From Prochlorococcus sp. AG-347-J21 (GTDB taxonomy: Bacteria; Cyanobacteriota; Cyanobacteriia; PCC-6307; Cyanobiaceae), in NCBI GenBank assembly GCA_003281455.1, contig QCBX01000012.1, forward strand, positions 1 to 45,042: 45,042 nucleotides of DNA, in the 5' to 3' direction. The notes under the pieces were generated by a model. The model ran no database searches. It worked only from the letters and a program-made list of their open reading frames with translations, and was not told the DNA's origin. Both the position numbers and the translations under genes were made by a program. Below are positions 22,175-31,907 of the stretch, one piece after another; the first letter of the stretch is position 1; each line of letters opens with the position of its first letter.

Positions 22175-23146
22175 GTGGGCTTTTTAAAAAAAATCCTTAT
22201 TTTCTCTTTTGCTATCTCATTAGTTCTCTCTCAAGATGCGATTGCTTCAAAAAGATTGAGCGGAGCAGGTGCTACATTTCCCTCGAAAATTTATACTAGG
22301 TGGTTTTTTGACTTAGCGAAATCAGGTGGACCAAGGGTTAATTACCAGGCAGTTGGTTCGGGCTCTGGGAGAAAAGCTTTTATAGACCAAACCGTAAACT
22401 TTGGTGCTTCTGATGATCCTATGAAGGCTAAGGATATAGAAAAGGTATCAAGAGGTTTAGTACAGATTCCTATGGTTGGAGGAACTATTGCTTTTGGTTA
22501 TAACTATGATTGCGATTTGAAACTTACTCAAGAGCAAGCAGTACGAGTTGCAATGGGTATGGTTAAAAACTGGAAAGAATTAGGCTGTAAATCAGGAAAG
22601 TTAACTTGGACACATCGTTCTGATGGTTCAGGAACTACTAAGGCTTTCACAAACTCTATGGAAGCATTTTCTCCAACATGGAATTTAGGAACTGGTAAAT
22701 CAGTTAAGTGGCCAGCAGGCGTTGGAGCAAAAGGTAATTCTGGTGTTGCAGGTGTTATTCAAAATACTCCTGGTGCAATTGGTTATGTTAACCAGTCTTA
22801 CATTAAAGGTAATGTCAAAGCTGCAGCACTTCAAAATCTTTCAGGGGAGTTTCTAAAACCATCTGCAGAAGCAGGAGCTAAGGCTCTTAATGGTATTACT
22901 TTAGATGAAAATCTTGCGGGTAAAAATCCTAATCCAACGGCGAAAGGAGCGTACCCTATTGCTTCATTGACATGGATACTTGCTTACGAAAAAGGTAATG
23001 GTAGAAATACTAAAGCAATCAAACAAGCCTTTAATACATTGTTAAGTGATGAGTATCAAGATAAGGCTGCATCACTAGGATTTGTTCCTTTGAAAGGCGA
23101 TATTCTTGAGAAATCAAGAGCTGCCGTTGAAAAAATAGGTAGTTAA
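22175..23146 (+). CDS. pstS: Phosphate-binding periplasmic protein
   Basis: 323 residues. Signal sequence at 1-24 (KKILIFSFAISLVLS...IA), then the PstS fold: LSGAGATFPSKIY, YQAVGSGSGRKAF, FGASDDPM, HRSDGSGTTKAF, GAIGYVNQ. The phosphate-contacting Ser/Thr/Asp/Arg residues in the GAGATFP, SGSGR, DDPM and RSDGSGT loops are all in place. The start is GTG at 22175. No clear Pho box was found upstream and no phoB/phoR is beside it. First gene of pst. Confidence 0.95.
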   Translation: MGFLKKILIFSFAISLVLSQDAIASKRLSGAGATFPSKIYTRWFFDLAKSGGPRVNYQAVGSGSGRKAFIDQTVNFGASDDPMKAKDIEKVSRGLVQIPMVGGTIAFGYNYDCDLKLTQEQAVRVAMGMVKNWKELGCKSGKLTWTHRSDGSGTTKAFTNSMEAFSPTWNLGTGKSVKWPAGVGAKGNSGVAGVIQNTPGAIGYVNQSYIKGNVKAAALQNLSGEFLKPSAEAGAKALNGITLDENLAGKNPNPTAKGAYPIASLTWILAYEKGNGRNTKAIKQAFNTLLSDEYQDKAASLGFVPLKGDILEKSRAAVEKIGS

Positions 23147-23251
23147 ATTTTTAAATAGATGTCAAATTATCATGACTTTCATATACCTTTAAGTCGTCTT
23201 AAAGTCTTTTACAGCATTTAGTAGTAGATTTATAGAGATATTCTTTTTTTA

Positions 23252-24199
23252 ATGGAAGAGAAATTAACTCTTTTCAAGAATCGTAAAAGATTCGGTATCG
23301 AAAAAAATATAGATATTATCTTCAAAAATACTGCCCTAGTCTTGTCTAGTTTCGTAGCAATTATACTTTTAGGAATTATTTTAGTAGTCTTTTTTCAGTC
23401 ATTTGAATCCTTTTCAAGGTATGGATTGAAGTTTCTCGTAACCTCTGAATGGAATCCAGTAAAAGATGAATACGGAGCTTTTACTGCAATTTATGGCACA
23501 TTGGTAACTTCATTTCTTTCGTTATTAATAACTATCCCTTTGGGCGTTGGAACTGCAATATTTATTACTGAGGACTTTGTCCCAAAAGTTGTTAGAGAAA
23601 TAATAGGTTCCTTTGTTGAATTACTGGCAGCTATACCCTCAGTTGTTTTAGGACTCTGGGCAATATTTGTTATGGAGCCTTTTTTTAGAGCATTTTTTGT
23701 TTTTTTACATAATTTCTTTGGATGGATACCCTTATTCAGTACAGAACCTACAGGCAGGAATTCTTTGTTAGCAATATTGATTTTAGTAGTAATGCTTTTG
23801 CCAATAGTGACCTCTATTGCAAGGGATTCACTTAATCAGGTTCCTAAAAAGCTAAGAAATGCAGCATATGGAATTGGAGCAAGTAGATGGAAAACAATCT
23901 TTTCAGTAATCTTGCCAGCAGCGTTATCAGGAATTATGGCAGGTGTTTTATTGGCTTTAGGCAGGGCAATGGGAGAAACAATGGCTGTCACAATGATTAT
24001 TGGTAATTCCAATGTATTTAGTTGGTCTCTATTATCTCCTGGATATACCATTTCCTCCATGCTTGCAAACCAGTTTGGTGAGGCCGATGGAAGTCAGGTT
24101 TCATCACTTTTTTATGCGGCTTTTGTACTGATGATCCTATCTTTAGTAGTCAATATCTTTGCGCAATGGCTAGTTAAGAAATTTAGTCTCAAATATTAG
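23252..24199 (+). CDS. pstC: Phosphate ABC transporter permease
   Basis: 315 residues and six membrane helices, the first near 28-50. The permease loop coupling to the ATPase is visible as the EAA-like segment AAYGIGASRWKTIFSVILP, and GRAMGETMAVTMIIGN is the PstC signature. Works with PstA as the heteromeric channel. Follows pstS after 105 bases. Confidence 0.95.
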   Translation: MEEKLTLFKNRKRFGIEKNIDIIFKNTALVLSSFVAIILLGIILVVFFQSFESFSRYGLKFLVTSEWNPVKDEYGAFTAIYGTLVTSFLSLLITIPLGVGTAIFITEDFVPKVVREIIGSFVELLAAIPSVVLGLWAIFVMEPFFRAFFVFLHNFFGWIPLFSTEPTGRNSLLAILILVVMLLPIVTSIARDSLNQVPKKLRNAAYGIGASRWKTIFSVILPAALSGIMAGVLLALGRAMGETMAVTMIIGNSNVFSWSLLSPGYTISSMLANQFGEADGSQVSSLFYAAFVLMILSLVVNIFAQWLVKKFSLKY

Positions 24200-24205
24200 A
24201 TAATT

Positions 24206-25099
24206 ATGAATTCACTTTATTATCAGAAAAGATTATCAAGAAATATAGGAGATAAATTCTTTACTTCTTTATCAGTAATTTGTGCATTGATAGCAATACT
24301 ACCTTTGATTTTTCTAGTCACTTATATTCTTATCAAAGGTGGATCTCAAATCACACCGGAATTATTTACCTTAGAACCAAATCCTCCTGGAGATGATTTA
24401 GATGCAGGTGGTATTAATCCTGCATTAATAGGGACATTGATAATAACTACCATTGCTTCAATTATTGCGATACCAGTGGGTGTTGGCGGTGGAATATATC
24501 TGGCGGAATATTCTAAAGGCGGTGCTTTTTCAAGGTTTATTAGATTTGGGGTAAATATTTTAGCGGGAGTCCCCTCAATTATTGCCGGTGTATTTATTTA
24601 TGCCTTAATTGTTTCAACAAAGATCTTATTTGGAAGTATGTACAGTGGCTTGGCCGGAGGTATGGCACTTTCAATATTAATGTTGCCTACTGTGATTAAA
24701 ACGACTGATGAAGGTTTAAAGCTGGTGCCTAATGAGTTGAGATATGCGTCTCTTGGTGTTGGAGCAAGTATGTATACAACCATATTGAAAGTTACTTTGC
24801 CCTCTGCCTTTAGATCTATTGCTACTGGCGTTGTACTTGGAATCGCAAGAGCTGCAGGTGAAACAGCCCCTTTGATATTTACTGCATTATTCTCTTATTA
24901 CTACATAACTGGTTTTGGAGACTTATTTTATGAGATGGGTTCCTTGGCCGTGCTTATATATAATTTTGCTCTTGAACCATACGATGCTCAGAATAAACTA
25001 GCCTGGGCAGCTTCCTTTATTCTTGTTTTATCGATACTATCAGTAAATATACTTTCTAGGATATTAGCCGCTTTTACTGAGAAAATAAAGAGAGTATAA
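24206..25099 (+). CDS. pstA: Phosphate ABC transporter permease
   Basis: 297 residues, six helices, with EAA-like motif YASLGVGASMYTTILKVTLP and the PstA signature GIARAAGETAPLIFTALFS. It starts 6 bases after pstC and ends directly against the pstB start, indicating one transcript. Confidence 0.95.
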   Translation: MNSLYYQKRLSRNIGDKFFTSLSVICALIAILPLIFLVTYILIKGGSQITPELFTLEPNPPGDDLDAGGINPALIGTLIITTIASIIAIPVGVGGGIYLAEYSKGGAFSRFIRFGVNILAGVPSIIAGVFIYALIVSTKILFGSMYSGLAGGMALSILMLPTVIKTTDEGLKLVPNELRYASLGVGASMYTTILKVTLPSAFRSIATGVVLGIARAAGETAPLIFTALFSYYYITGFGDLFYEMGSLAVLIYNFALEPYDAQNKLAWAASFILVLSILSVNILSRILAAFTEKIKRV

Positions 25100-25909
25100 A
25101 TGATTAAAACTAATAAAAAAATACCAAAGAATATCATTTTATCTCTTGAGAATGTCTCAATTAGCTATGGAACCTTTGAAGCAGTAAGGAATGTTTTTTG
25201 TAATTTTAAAAAAGGAAATATAACTTCTCTTATCGGCCCTTCTGGTTGCGGAAAATCAACGGTTCTTAGATCTTTAAATAGGATGAATGATCTGATTCCT
25301 AATTGTTCCTTGAAAGGAACAGTACTGTTTGATGGAATTAATATTTATGATAAAAGAGTAGATCCAGTTGAAGTAAGAAGAAGAATTGGAATGGTTTTTC
25401 AACAACCTAATCCTTTCCCTAAATCTATCTACGAAAATATTGCATTTGGAGCAAGAATTAATGGCTTTACGGGAGAAATGGATGAACTAGTAGAAAGTTC
25501 ACTTCGAAAAGCTGCTTTATGGGACGAATGTAAGGATAAATTAAATGATAGTGGTTACTCTTTATCTGGTGGACAACAACAAAGATTATGCATTGCTCGA
25601 ACCATTGCTATTAAACCTGAAATAATTCTCATGGATGAGCCATGTTCTGCATTAGATCCAATTTCCACTCTGAAAATTGAGGAGACCATGCATGAACTTA
25701 AGAAGAATTACACAATAATTATCGTTACTCATAATATGCAACAGGCATTAAGAGTTAGTGATATGACAGCATTTTTTAATGCTATTGAATATGAAGATGG
25801 TGATGGAGGAAAGGTTGGTTATCTTGCTGAATTTAATTCGACAAAGAAAATTTTTAATTCTCCAAAAGAAAAAACTACTCAGGAATACATATCTGGAAAA
25901 TTTGGTTAA
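25100..25909 (+). CDS. pstB: Phosphate ABC transporter ATP-binding protein
   Basis: 269 residues with Walker [10 protein letters not shown] (46-54), Q-loop [12 protein letters not shown] signature LSGGQQQR, Walker [14 protein letters not shown] and switch histidine VTHNMQQA. Energises phosphate uptake through PstC/PstA. Last gene of the operon; it abuts pstA. Confidence 0.97.
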   Translation: MIKTNKKIPKNIILSLENVSISYGTFEAVRNVFCNFKKGNITSLIGPSGCGKSTVLRSLNRMNDLIPNCSLKGTVLFDGINIYDKRVDPVEVRRRIGMVFQQPNPFPKSIYENIAFGARINGFTGEMDELVESSLRKAALWDECKDKLNDSGYSLSGGQQQRLCIARTIAIKPEIILMDEPCSALDPISTLKIEETMHELKKNYTIIIVTHNMQQALRVSDMTAFFNAIEYEDGDGGKVGYLAEFNSTKKIFNSPKEKTTQEYISGKFG

Positions 25910-26016
25910 AATTTAATTTTCACTTTTAAAAGAAAGATTTTTAGCTTTAAAACGGATAAAGGGTAGACAAACAGTATAAATACCTATATAGTTATTTGGA
26001 ATTCGTAAGTTTATCT

Positions 26017-26106
26017 TTGAAAAACTACCCTTTTCTCCCTTTCTTGATTTTTGCAGGGGCTCTCATAACAACTGCAACAATAGGATTGCCCGTATTTACT
26101 TCATAA
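26017..26106 (+). CDS. Hypothetical 29-residue membrane peptide
   Basis: TTG start; MKNYPFLPFLIFAGALITTA then TIGLPVFTS. One membrane helix with small-residue packing motif. Composition and end suggest a conserved small cyanobacterial protein but I cannot name it. Confidence 0.45.
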   Translation: MKNYPFLPFLIFAGALITTATIGLPVFTS

Positions 26107-26135
26107 TTTAAGAGTATTTCTTTTCAGGCAATCTT

Positions 26136-26273
26136 ATGGTTTCAATATTAAATAAAGAATTAATTGGAAGTCCTCATAAAACCTTAAAAAAGGGAAATTT
26201 ATTTGACTTTATAGAAAAAAGAGAGAATATGAATCTGTGTGGGAGTGAAAAATCTGTATTAAACCATTTTTGA
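26136..26273 (+). CDS. Hypothetical 45-residue protein
   Basis: ATG-started soluble peptide (MVSILNKELIGSPHKTLKKG, then NLFDFIEKRENMNLCGSEKS) with one cysteine. Its stop lies inside an inverted repeat. No family recognised. Confidence 0.35.
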   Translation: MVSILNKELIGSPHKTLKKGNLFDFIEKRENMNLCGSEKSVLNHF

Positions 26274-26281
26274 AAATGGTT
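26262..26281 (+). terminator. Inverted repeat, possible weak terminator
   Basis: AACCATTTT (26262-26270) and AAAATGGTT (26273-26281) form a 9-base stem with a 2-base loop, followed by AATTTCTAATTTATTT. The tail is only moderately T-rich. Confidence 0.4.
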
Positions 26282-26300
26282 AATTTCTAATTTATTTATC

Positions 26301-26447
26301 ATGGATAAAACTAAAGAACAGTTAGAAAAATTAAGAGAAGTAGCAGAAGCATCTCTTACAAAAACGGATGAGCTTCAAAAAGTTCTTGCTCAAATCGAAG
26401 CCTTAATGTCTAGAGAAGAATCACAAACTTTGTCAAAGAAGAAATAA
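26301..26447 (+). CDS. Small helical protein, 48 residues
   Basis: MDKTKEQLEKLREVAEASLT and KTDELQKVLAQIEALMSREE, a regular heptad pattern consistent with a coiled coil. It follows the 26262 hairpin by 19 bases. Clear ATG; no family recognised. Confidence 0.55.
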   Translation: MDKTKEQLEKLREVAEASLTKTDELQKVLAQIEALMSREESQTLSKKK

Positions 26448-26557
26448 TTATTTAAAAAATAATTTTATTTTTTGTAATTTTAATCACACCTCTAAAATTC
26501 TATTGTAGTTATTAATTGGGTATGCAGAACCCGTTCCAAAGTTTTCTGTTAGGTCTC

Positions 26558-26607
26558 GAGGTCTTGCCTTCTTTGAGTAAAAGACCTCTTTAATTTGTTT
26601 GTTTTTA
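26558..26607 (+). terminator. Intrinsic terminator
   Basis: GAGGTCTT (26558-26565) pairs with AAGACCTC (26581-26588) and is followed by TTTAATTTGTTTGTTTTT. The preceding 40 bases are less AT-rich and carry a repeated AGGTCT; a small RNA ending here is possible. The rest of 26448-26630 shows no gene. Confidence 0.7.
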
Positions 26608-26630
26608 TTATATTTTTATAAACTGCTTAT

Positions 26631-26933
26631 TTAGTTGATTACTTTATAGATTTCTTTCAAGCAGACATTTACATCGAAAGATTCAGTATTTACTACCTCT
26701 AATCCTGTTTTTTCTGTAACTTCAACAGTGGCATTGCATTCGTCTTGTTTAAGAGCCATGAAACTTGGTTTTTTATCTTCCATATCTAATTCAACATTTG
26801 ATTCAGTACCTTCCTTATAGCGCTCCATTACTAGTGTAAGTGCCTCTATCTCAACGGAAAAATTATCATTTGCTTTCGCTCCAAATGAGATTATGAGAAA
26901 TGGAAATAAAATCAAGGTTATTAATTTTTTCAT
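26631..26933 (-). CDS. Hypothetical secreted protein, 100 residues
   Basis: A clear signal peptide (MKKLITLILFPFLIISFGAKA) precedes a small acidic domain with two cysteines (DECNATVEV and VNVCLKEI) that could form a disulphide in the periplasm. Function unknown. Confidence 0.65.
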   Translation of the reverse strand: MKKLITLILFPFLIISFGAKANDNFSVEIEALTLVMERYKEGTESNVELDMEDKKPSFMALKQDECNATVEVTEKTGLEVVNTESFDVNVCLKEIYKVIN

Positions 26934-27130
26934 TCCTATAAAATGTGTTTATTTTTTTTATAACGTGAATTGACTGCTAAAGGAAGAGTCAATATTTGTA
27001 TAGATTTTTTATTATCTAATTTTACTTGCAATAATAAATTTAAATTAATCGATAAAAAACGAAACGAGACTTTCATTTATAAATTCATAAATCAGAATGA
27101 AAAATTTAAGTCACTTCAATAATATTATTC

Positions 27131-27781
27131 TTAAGATTGTATTTCTATAATTTCTTCATCAGAAACAATTGCCCATTTTTTAAATGACTTTTTGCAGGGA
27201 TATCCTCCTGTTAAGTCTCCAAATGCAGGCAGATATAAAACATTTTTATTCATATCCATTGCAAAACACCTAAAGGATAATTTATCTCCATTGTTTTTTA
27301 AATAGATTTTTGGATGATAATGTCCACAAATATTCAGGATTTTATTATCTACTAAATTAACTGGCTCATGGCTGAAAATAATATTTTTTGTTTTTTTAAT
27401 TTTAAAAATTTCTACATTTTTAATATCACAACCTACATCATGATTCCCGAGGACCAGTTCAACATTGGTTTTTAGAACTTCAGGAAGTTTCTCAACTTTT
27501 TGTTGAATAGTTTTGTCTATTGAATATTTGCTGTGGAATAAATCTCCCAATATTATTAACTTTTCAGGACTATGTTTTTTTACTATTTTTTTTATTCTTG
27601 CGAAATTGTCTTTATCTGAATTATTAGTAAGAGGTATACCATTTTGCTGAAAATACTCTGCTTTCCCAAGATGAATATCGCATATTAACAACTCTTTTGT
27701 ATCCGCTAGAAATAACGCTCTTGAAGGAAGTATCTCTAACAATGTATCTTCCCAACAAAATTTAAAAGAACTTTTTTTCAT
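27131..27781 (-). CDS. pdeM: Ligase-associated metallophosphoesterase
   Basis: 216 residues of the MPE fold with CDIHLGKA (motif I), GDLFHS (II), LGNHD (III), FSHEP and GHYHPKI (V). The position as last gene of the exonuclease-ligase-helicase set identifies it as the ligase-associated member (TIGR04123 type). Characterised relatives hydrolyse phosphomono- and diesters with manganese. Its start abuts the helicase stop, so it is co-translated. Confidence 0.9.
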   Translation of the reverse strand: MKKSSFKFCWEDTLLEILPSRALFLADTKELLICDIHLGKAEYFQQNGIPLTNNSDKDNFARIKKIVKKHSPEKLIILGDLFHSKYSIDKTIQQKVEKLPEVLKTNVELVLGNHDVGCDIKNVEIFKIKKTKNIIFSHEPVNLVDNKILNICGHYHPKIYLKNNGDKLSFRCFAMDMNKNVLYLPAFGDLTGGYPCKKSFKKWAIVSDEEIIEIQS

Positions 27782-30268
27782 TTAATCACTATATTTTTTT
27801 ATAAGTTTTTCTACTCTTTTTTCTATTGGTTCATTGCTTAAAGTATTTTTAAGTCTTTCAACTAATAAAGGGAAAGCAAAAGGAGTTGGGGTTTTAATCT
27901 CGTTTAATAGCATTTTTAAATTTTTTAATCTTTCTAATGATCTAGATATTCTTTTATTTTCTAATTGATATTCTTTAACTTCTTGATGCGATTGTTTTAT
28001 CAAAAGATGGCCTTCTTCATATTTAGTAAAGACATCGTAGAAAAGACTTGAACTTATTTGAAGTTGAGAAGAGGTTTTTGTTTTGGTTGGATTATTTTGA
28101 TTTACTAGTCCACTTATTTGGGCAATATTTTTAAATCTACGTTTTGTTAATTCTGAAAAATTAATTGCATTTTCTAAATCTTCCTCTAATTTTTTGTTAT
28201 CCAAAAAATAATCAGCTTCTTTTTTTATTATGGAGAAATCATAATCTTCTGAGGTGGTTAAGCTGAATCCAAAATCATTAGCAGTAATACTAAAAGTAGA
28301 TTGTTTTAATTTTGCCAATCTCAAAGCCCATAAAAATGCAATTCCTTCATTTACAAATTTCCCATCAAGTGTAAAAACAAAAATATTTGATAAATCCTTG
28401 GTTTTATATATTTCTATAAGGAATTCATCTTTCTTTGGAATATTTGAAAGAGCCTGTTGTTTCTTAAATATTGGGCGTAATGAATTTAGTTCAGGATTTA
28501 AGTAATCACAATTTTCTGATTCATTGCATATATCTATTTCTTTTCTCAAACTTTCACAAAGTAGATCAGAAATTGCCATTTGACCTCCAACCCATGCAGG
28601 AATTAGAGAACTTTTTTTTGTTGATTTTTTAACGTATAAAATCATATCTCTGATTCTTACAAATTGAAGCATTTTACCGGCAAAGTAAAAGGTATCTCCA
28701 GGATTCAATTTTGAGGCAAAATTCTCTTCTAAATTTCCCAAGGATTTCCCTTTCATATATTTAACATTCACAAATTTGTCACTTGTAATTGTCCCAATAT
28801 TGAACTTATGCATTCTTATTAAAGATTTGTCTTTTACAAAATATTTAAAGTTTTCATTATTATTTTGTGATTTTTCTTTTACTATCTTTTTATACTTTGG
28901 GTATGCTTTAAGACATTTTCCTCCATATTCTAAAAAGTCAAGACACCAATTCCAATCTTGATCTTTTAAGTTTCTATAACTCCAACAACTTTTAATTCTT
29001 TCTTTCTCAATTTTCGGATCAAAGCCATTACCACATGCCAAACTTATTAGATGTTGTAGAAGCACATCATAAGATAATTCAGGAAGTCTAATTTCCTCAG
29101 ATATACCACTTTTTATTATTCTTCTCATTGCACTAATCTCTAATAACTCTAAAGAATTAGTAGGCATAAAAATTATTTTTGATTTTCCACCTGGTCTATG
29201 AGCACTTCTTCCCGCTCTTTGGATAAGTCTAGCTAAATTCTTTGCACTACCAATTTGAACTATTTGATCTACAGGTTGGAAGTCAACTCCCAAATCTAAC
29301 GAGCTGGTGCAGACTACCCATTTTATTAAATCGTCTTTAACCCCTTCTTCAACTCTTTTTCTATCTTCTTTATCCAGGGAGCCGTGATGAATTGCAATTT
29401 TGTCTTCCATTTCTGGAAGAAAAAATTTAAGACATTGATACCATCTTTCAGATTGATTTCTCGTATTGGTGAATAATAAGGTGCTTTTATTTTTATCTAG
29501 GATTTTTAATAGTGAAGAATGACTTCTAATCCCAAGATGCCCACTCCATGGAAAGGTAGTTTCCTCCTCTGGCAATATACTAGTAATTTCGATCTCTTTT
29601 TGAATATTTGTACTTATAATTTTGGGTTTAATAGCGCTCATCCCAACTATTGCTCTTGCCGCTTCTTCAATATTTCCAATAGTTGCAGACATTGCCCAAA
29701 TTTGTAAATTTTTTATATTACCTCTTAGCCAACTTAAAGATAACTCGCATTGGTTTCCTCTTTTACTACCCATCAATTCATGCCATTCGTCAATAATTAT
29801 TGATGACAACTCCTTGAAAAGATTGTTAGATTCTTTATTAGAAAGTAAAAGAGATAAAGACTCTGGAGTGGTAATAAGAATATTAGGTGGTTTAGCTAGT
29901 TGCTTTTTCTTCTCATATGGGGTTGTATCCCCGTTCCTAATTTCAACAATGATTTCTTTATTAAAATGCAGAGCTGCTAATTGTATGGAATTTTTTAGAT
30001 CTCTACTTAGTGCTTTTAAAGGTGTTATTAATAATATATTCACACTTTTATTATTTTTGGGATCTTCTATCTTTGATAGAGGTCCCATTAATGCAGCATA
30101 TGTTTTGCCGCATCCAGTAGGAACTTGTATTATTCCACTCTCTCGATTTAAAAATGCTTCCCAAGATTCGATCTGATAGGGTAGTGGCTCCCATCCATTT
30201 TTGGAGAAAAACTGTTTAATTTTAGAAATTAAATTATTTTGCTTACTATTTTGAGTAATATTTTTCAT
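27782..30268 (-). CDS. Ligase-associated Lhr-type DEXH-box helicase
   Basis: 828 residues of superfamily 2: Walker A VPTGCGKTYAAL (49-60), LLITPLKAL (Ia), TTPESLSLLL (Ib), IIDEWHELMGS (II, DEWH), AMSATIGN (III), TNTRNQSERW (IV), VVCTSSLDLGVDF (V) and QRAGRSAHRPGG (VI). The C-terminal half has the winged-helix and beta-barrel of the Lhr core. Lhr-core enzymes are 3'-to-5' DNA translocases. ATGA overlap with the ligase gene. The closing regions differ strongly from Ski2 or RecQ helicases. Confidence 0.92.
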   Translation of the reverse strand: MKNITQNSKQNNLISKIKQFFSKNGWEPLPYQIESWEAFLNRESGIIQVPTGCGKTYAALMGPLSKIEDPKNNKSVNILLITPLKALSRDLKNSIQLAALHFNKEIIVEIRNGDTTPYEKKKQLAKPPNILITTPESLSLLLSNKESNNLFKELSSIIIDEWHELMGSKRGNQCELSLSWLRGNIKNLQIWAMSATIGNIEEAARAIVGMSAIKPKIISTNIQKEIEITSILPEEETTFPWSGHLGIRSHSSLLKILDKNKSTLLFTNTRNQSERWYQCLKFFLPEMEDKIAIHHGSLDKEDRKRVEEGVKDDLIKWVVCTSSLDLGVDFQPVDQIVQIGSAKNLARLIQRAGRSAHRPGGKSKIIFMPTNSLELLEISAMRRIIKSGISEEIRLPELSYDVLLQHLISLACGNGFDPKIEKERIKSCWSYRNLKDQDWNWCLDFLEYGGKCLKAYPKYKKIVKEKSQNNNENFKYFVKDKSLIRMHKFNIGTITSDKFVNVKYMKGKSLGNLEENFASKLNPGDTFYFAGKMLQFVRIRDMILYVKKSTKKSSLIPAWVGGQMAISDLLCESLRKEIDICNESENCDYLNPELNSLRPIFKKQQALSNIPKKDEFLIEIYKTKDLSNIFVFTLDGKFVNEGIAFLWALRLAKLKQSTFSITANDFGFSLTTSEDYDFSIIKKEADYFLDNKKLEEDLENAINFSELTKRRFKNIAQISGLVNQNNPTKTKTSSQLQISSSLFYDVFTKYEEGHLLIKQSHQEVKEYQLENKRISRSLERLKNLKMLLNEIKTPTPFAFPLLVERLKNTLSNEPIEKRVEKLIKKYSD

Positions 30269-31905
30269 GATATTTTTTTCATTAATTCATAAGCATTCTC
30301 TAGGCTATCAGCATCATTAATTTTTTTATCTTTTCTCCATTTTGTTATTCTTGGAAATCGTACTGCTATGCCTGACTTATGACGTTTAGAAATTTGTATT
30401 TTCTCAAAAGATATTTCGAATACCATTTCTGGTTTTAACGATCGAACAGGACCAAATTTTTCTATTGTATTTTTCCTTATCCATTTATCTAGCTCTTTAA
30501 TCTCAATATTCGTTAAACCAGAATATGCACTTGCAAATTTAATTAATTCTTGGTCTTTCCATAATGCAAAACTATAATCTGTATACAGACCAGCTCTTCT
30601 ACCGCTACCGCCTTTAGCGTAAATTAGAACAGCATCCAGTTGCATAGGATCAACTTTATATTTCCACCAAATACCTTTTTTTCTTCCAGATGAGTATGTA
30701 GAAGTCTTTTTCTTAATTATTAATCCTTCAGTATTATTTTCTCGAGATTTTTCTTTATAAGTTAAAGCATCAGACCAATCTTTAGGATAGATTAAATCAC
30801 ATATTTTGAAAATATCAGAGATATTATTCTCAGTTTTATGTTGCCATTTTGAAAAATATTTTTCTAACTCAATTCTTCTATTTTCTAATTTAATTTCTCT
30901 TATATCTTTTCCATTAATCTCTAAAAGATCATAAGCAATAAAAATAATAGGATATTTTATTTGGATTGATCTAGTAGGAGATTTTCTATTTATTCTTTTC
31001 TGAAGTAAAGAAAAATCAAAGGCAATTTGTTCTTTTAAATTCCAAACTAATAATTCCCCATCAAGAACAAAATCATCTTTTATATACGACATTTTCTCTA
31101 CTAATTCTGGGAAAGATTCATTTACTAATTCTTGCCCTCTTGTCCATAACGAAACATTGCCCGATCTTTTAATTAATTGCATCCTAATACCGTCGTATTT
31201 CCATTCAAATTGAAAATCATTTATTGAATTTTTGAAGATTTTATCTTCAATGGTATTTGCTAGAAGAAATGGAAATGGTTTGGAATTTAACTCTTGAAGA
31301 TTGATATTCTTGTTGATTAAAAATTCATATGAATCAATTGAAGGTTTAAAATCACCCATCAACCTATGAGAGATAATCTCTTCATCAATATTAATTAGTT
31401 TTGATATTGATTTTGTGATTAATCCGATAGAGACTCCTACTCTAAAAGTTCCTGTAAGAATTTTATTAAAAATTAGATGGTTATCTTCAGGTAACGTTTC
31501 CCAAAGATTTTTAATTTCTAAATTTTTCTCCTCCTCAGTAAGTTTTGCTAAAGCAGGTATTGTTTCGCTTAGTAATTCATTAAGACTTATATTTGATAAT
31601 TCTTTATTTATGGAAGTAGTTTTATTTTTAAGTAATAACGTTATTACCTCAGCAGAATCTCCAACTTTTAAATAACAGGTATCAATTAACCATTGAGGAT
31701 ATTCATATATTTGAGAAAAAAGATTTTTTAAATATCTTCCACTAATAAATCTCTTATTACTTTTTCCAGTAAGTAAATATATTGCCCATGAATTATCTAT
31801 TGGTTCATTTGATAAAAAATATCTTTTTAAAACTTCAATTTTATTATTTGTACTATTAATTGAATCTAGATCGCCAAATAATTCTGAAAACTTTTTTAAG
31901 CTCAT
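30265..31905 (-). CDS. Ligase-associated ATP-dependent DNA ligase
   Basis: 546 residues. An N-terminal helical DNA-binding domain (about 1-215) is followed by the nucleotidyltransferase domain with motif I WKYDGIR (Lys236), then LDGELL (281-286), EGLIIKK (IV), WWKYKVD (V), and the OB-fold with FPRITKWRKDK near the C terminus (motif VI region). ATP-dependent ligases of this class seal nicks in repair rather than replication, which in bacteria uses LigA. It lies between the exonuclease (2-base gap) and helicase (4-base overlap). Confidence 0.93.
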   Translation of the reverse strand: MSLKKFSELFGDLDSINSTNNKIEVLKRYFLSNEPIDNSWAIYLLTGKSNKRFISGRYLKNLFSQIYEYPQWLIDTCYLKVGDSAEVITLLLKNKTTSINKELSNISLNELLSETIPALAKLTEEEKNLEIKNLWETLPEDNHLIFNKILTGTFRVGVSIGLITKSISKLINIDEEIISHRLMGDFKPSIDSYEFLINKNINLQELNSKPFPFLLANTIEDKIFKNSINDFQFEWKYDGIRMQLIKRSGNVSLWTRGQELVNESFPELVEKMSYIKDDFVLDGELLVWNLKEQIAFDFSLLQKRINRKSPTRSIQIKYPIIFIAYDLLEINGKDIREIKLENRRIELEKYFSKWQHKTENNISDIFKICDLIYPKDWSDALTYKEKSRENNTEGLIIKKKTSTYSSGRKKGIWWKYKVDPMQLDAVLIYAKGGSGRRAGLYTDYSFALWKDQELIKFASAYSGLTNIEIKELDKWIRKNTIEKFGPVRSLKPEMVFEISFEKIQISKRHKSGIAVRFPRITKWRKDKKINDADSLENAYELMKKIS

Positions 31906-31907
31906 AT

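Noticed and set aside
29622..30176. Plus-strand frame of 184 codons inside the helicase gene
   Set aside because: Antisense to conserved helicase motifs; a shadow.
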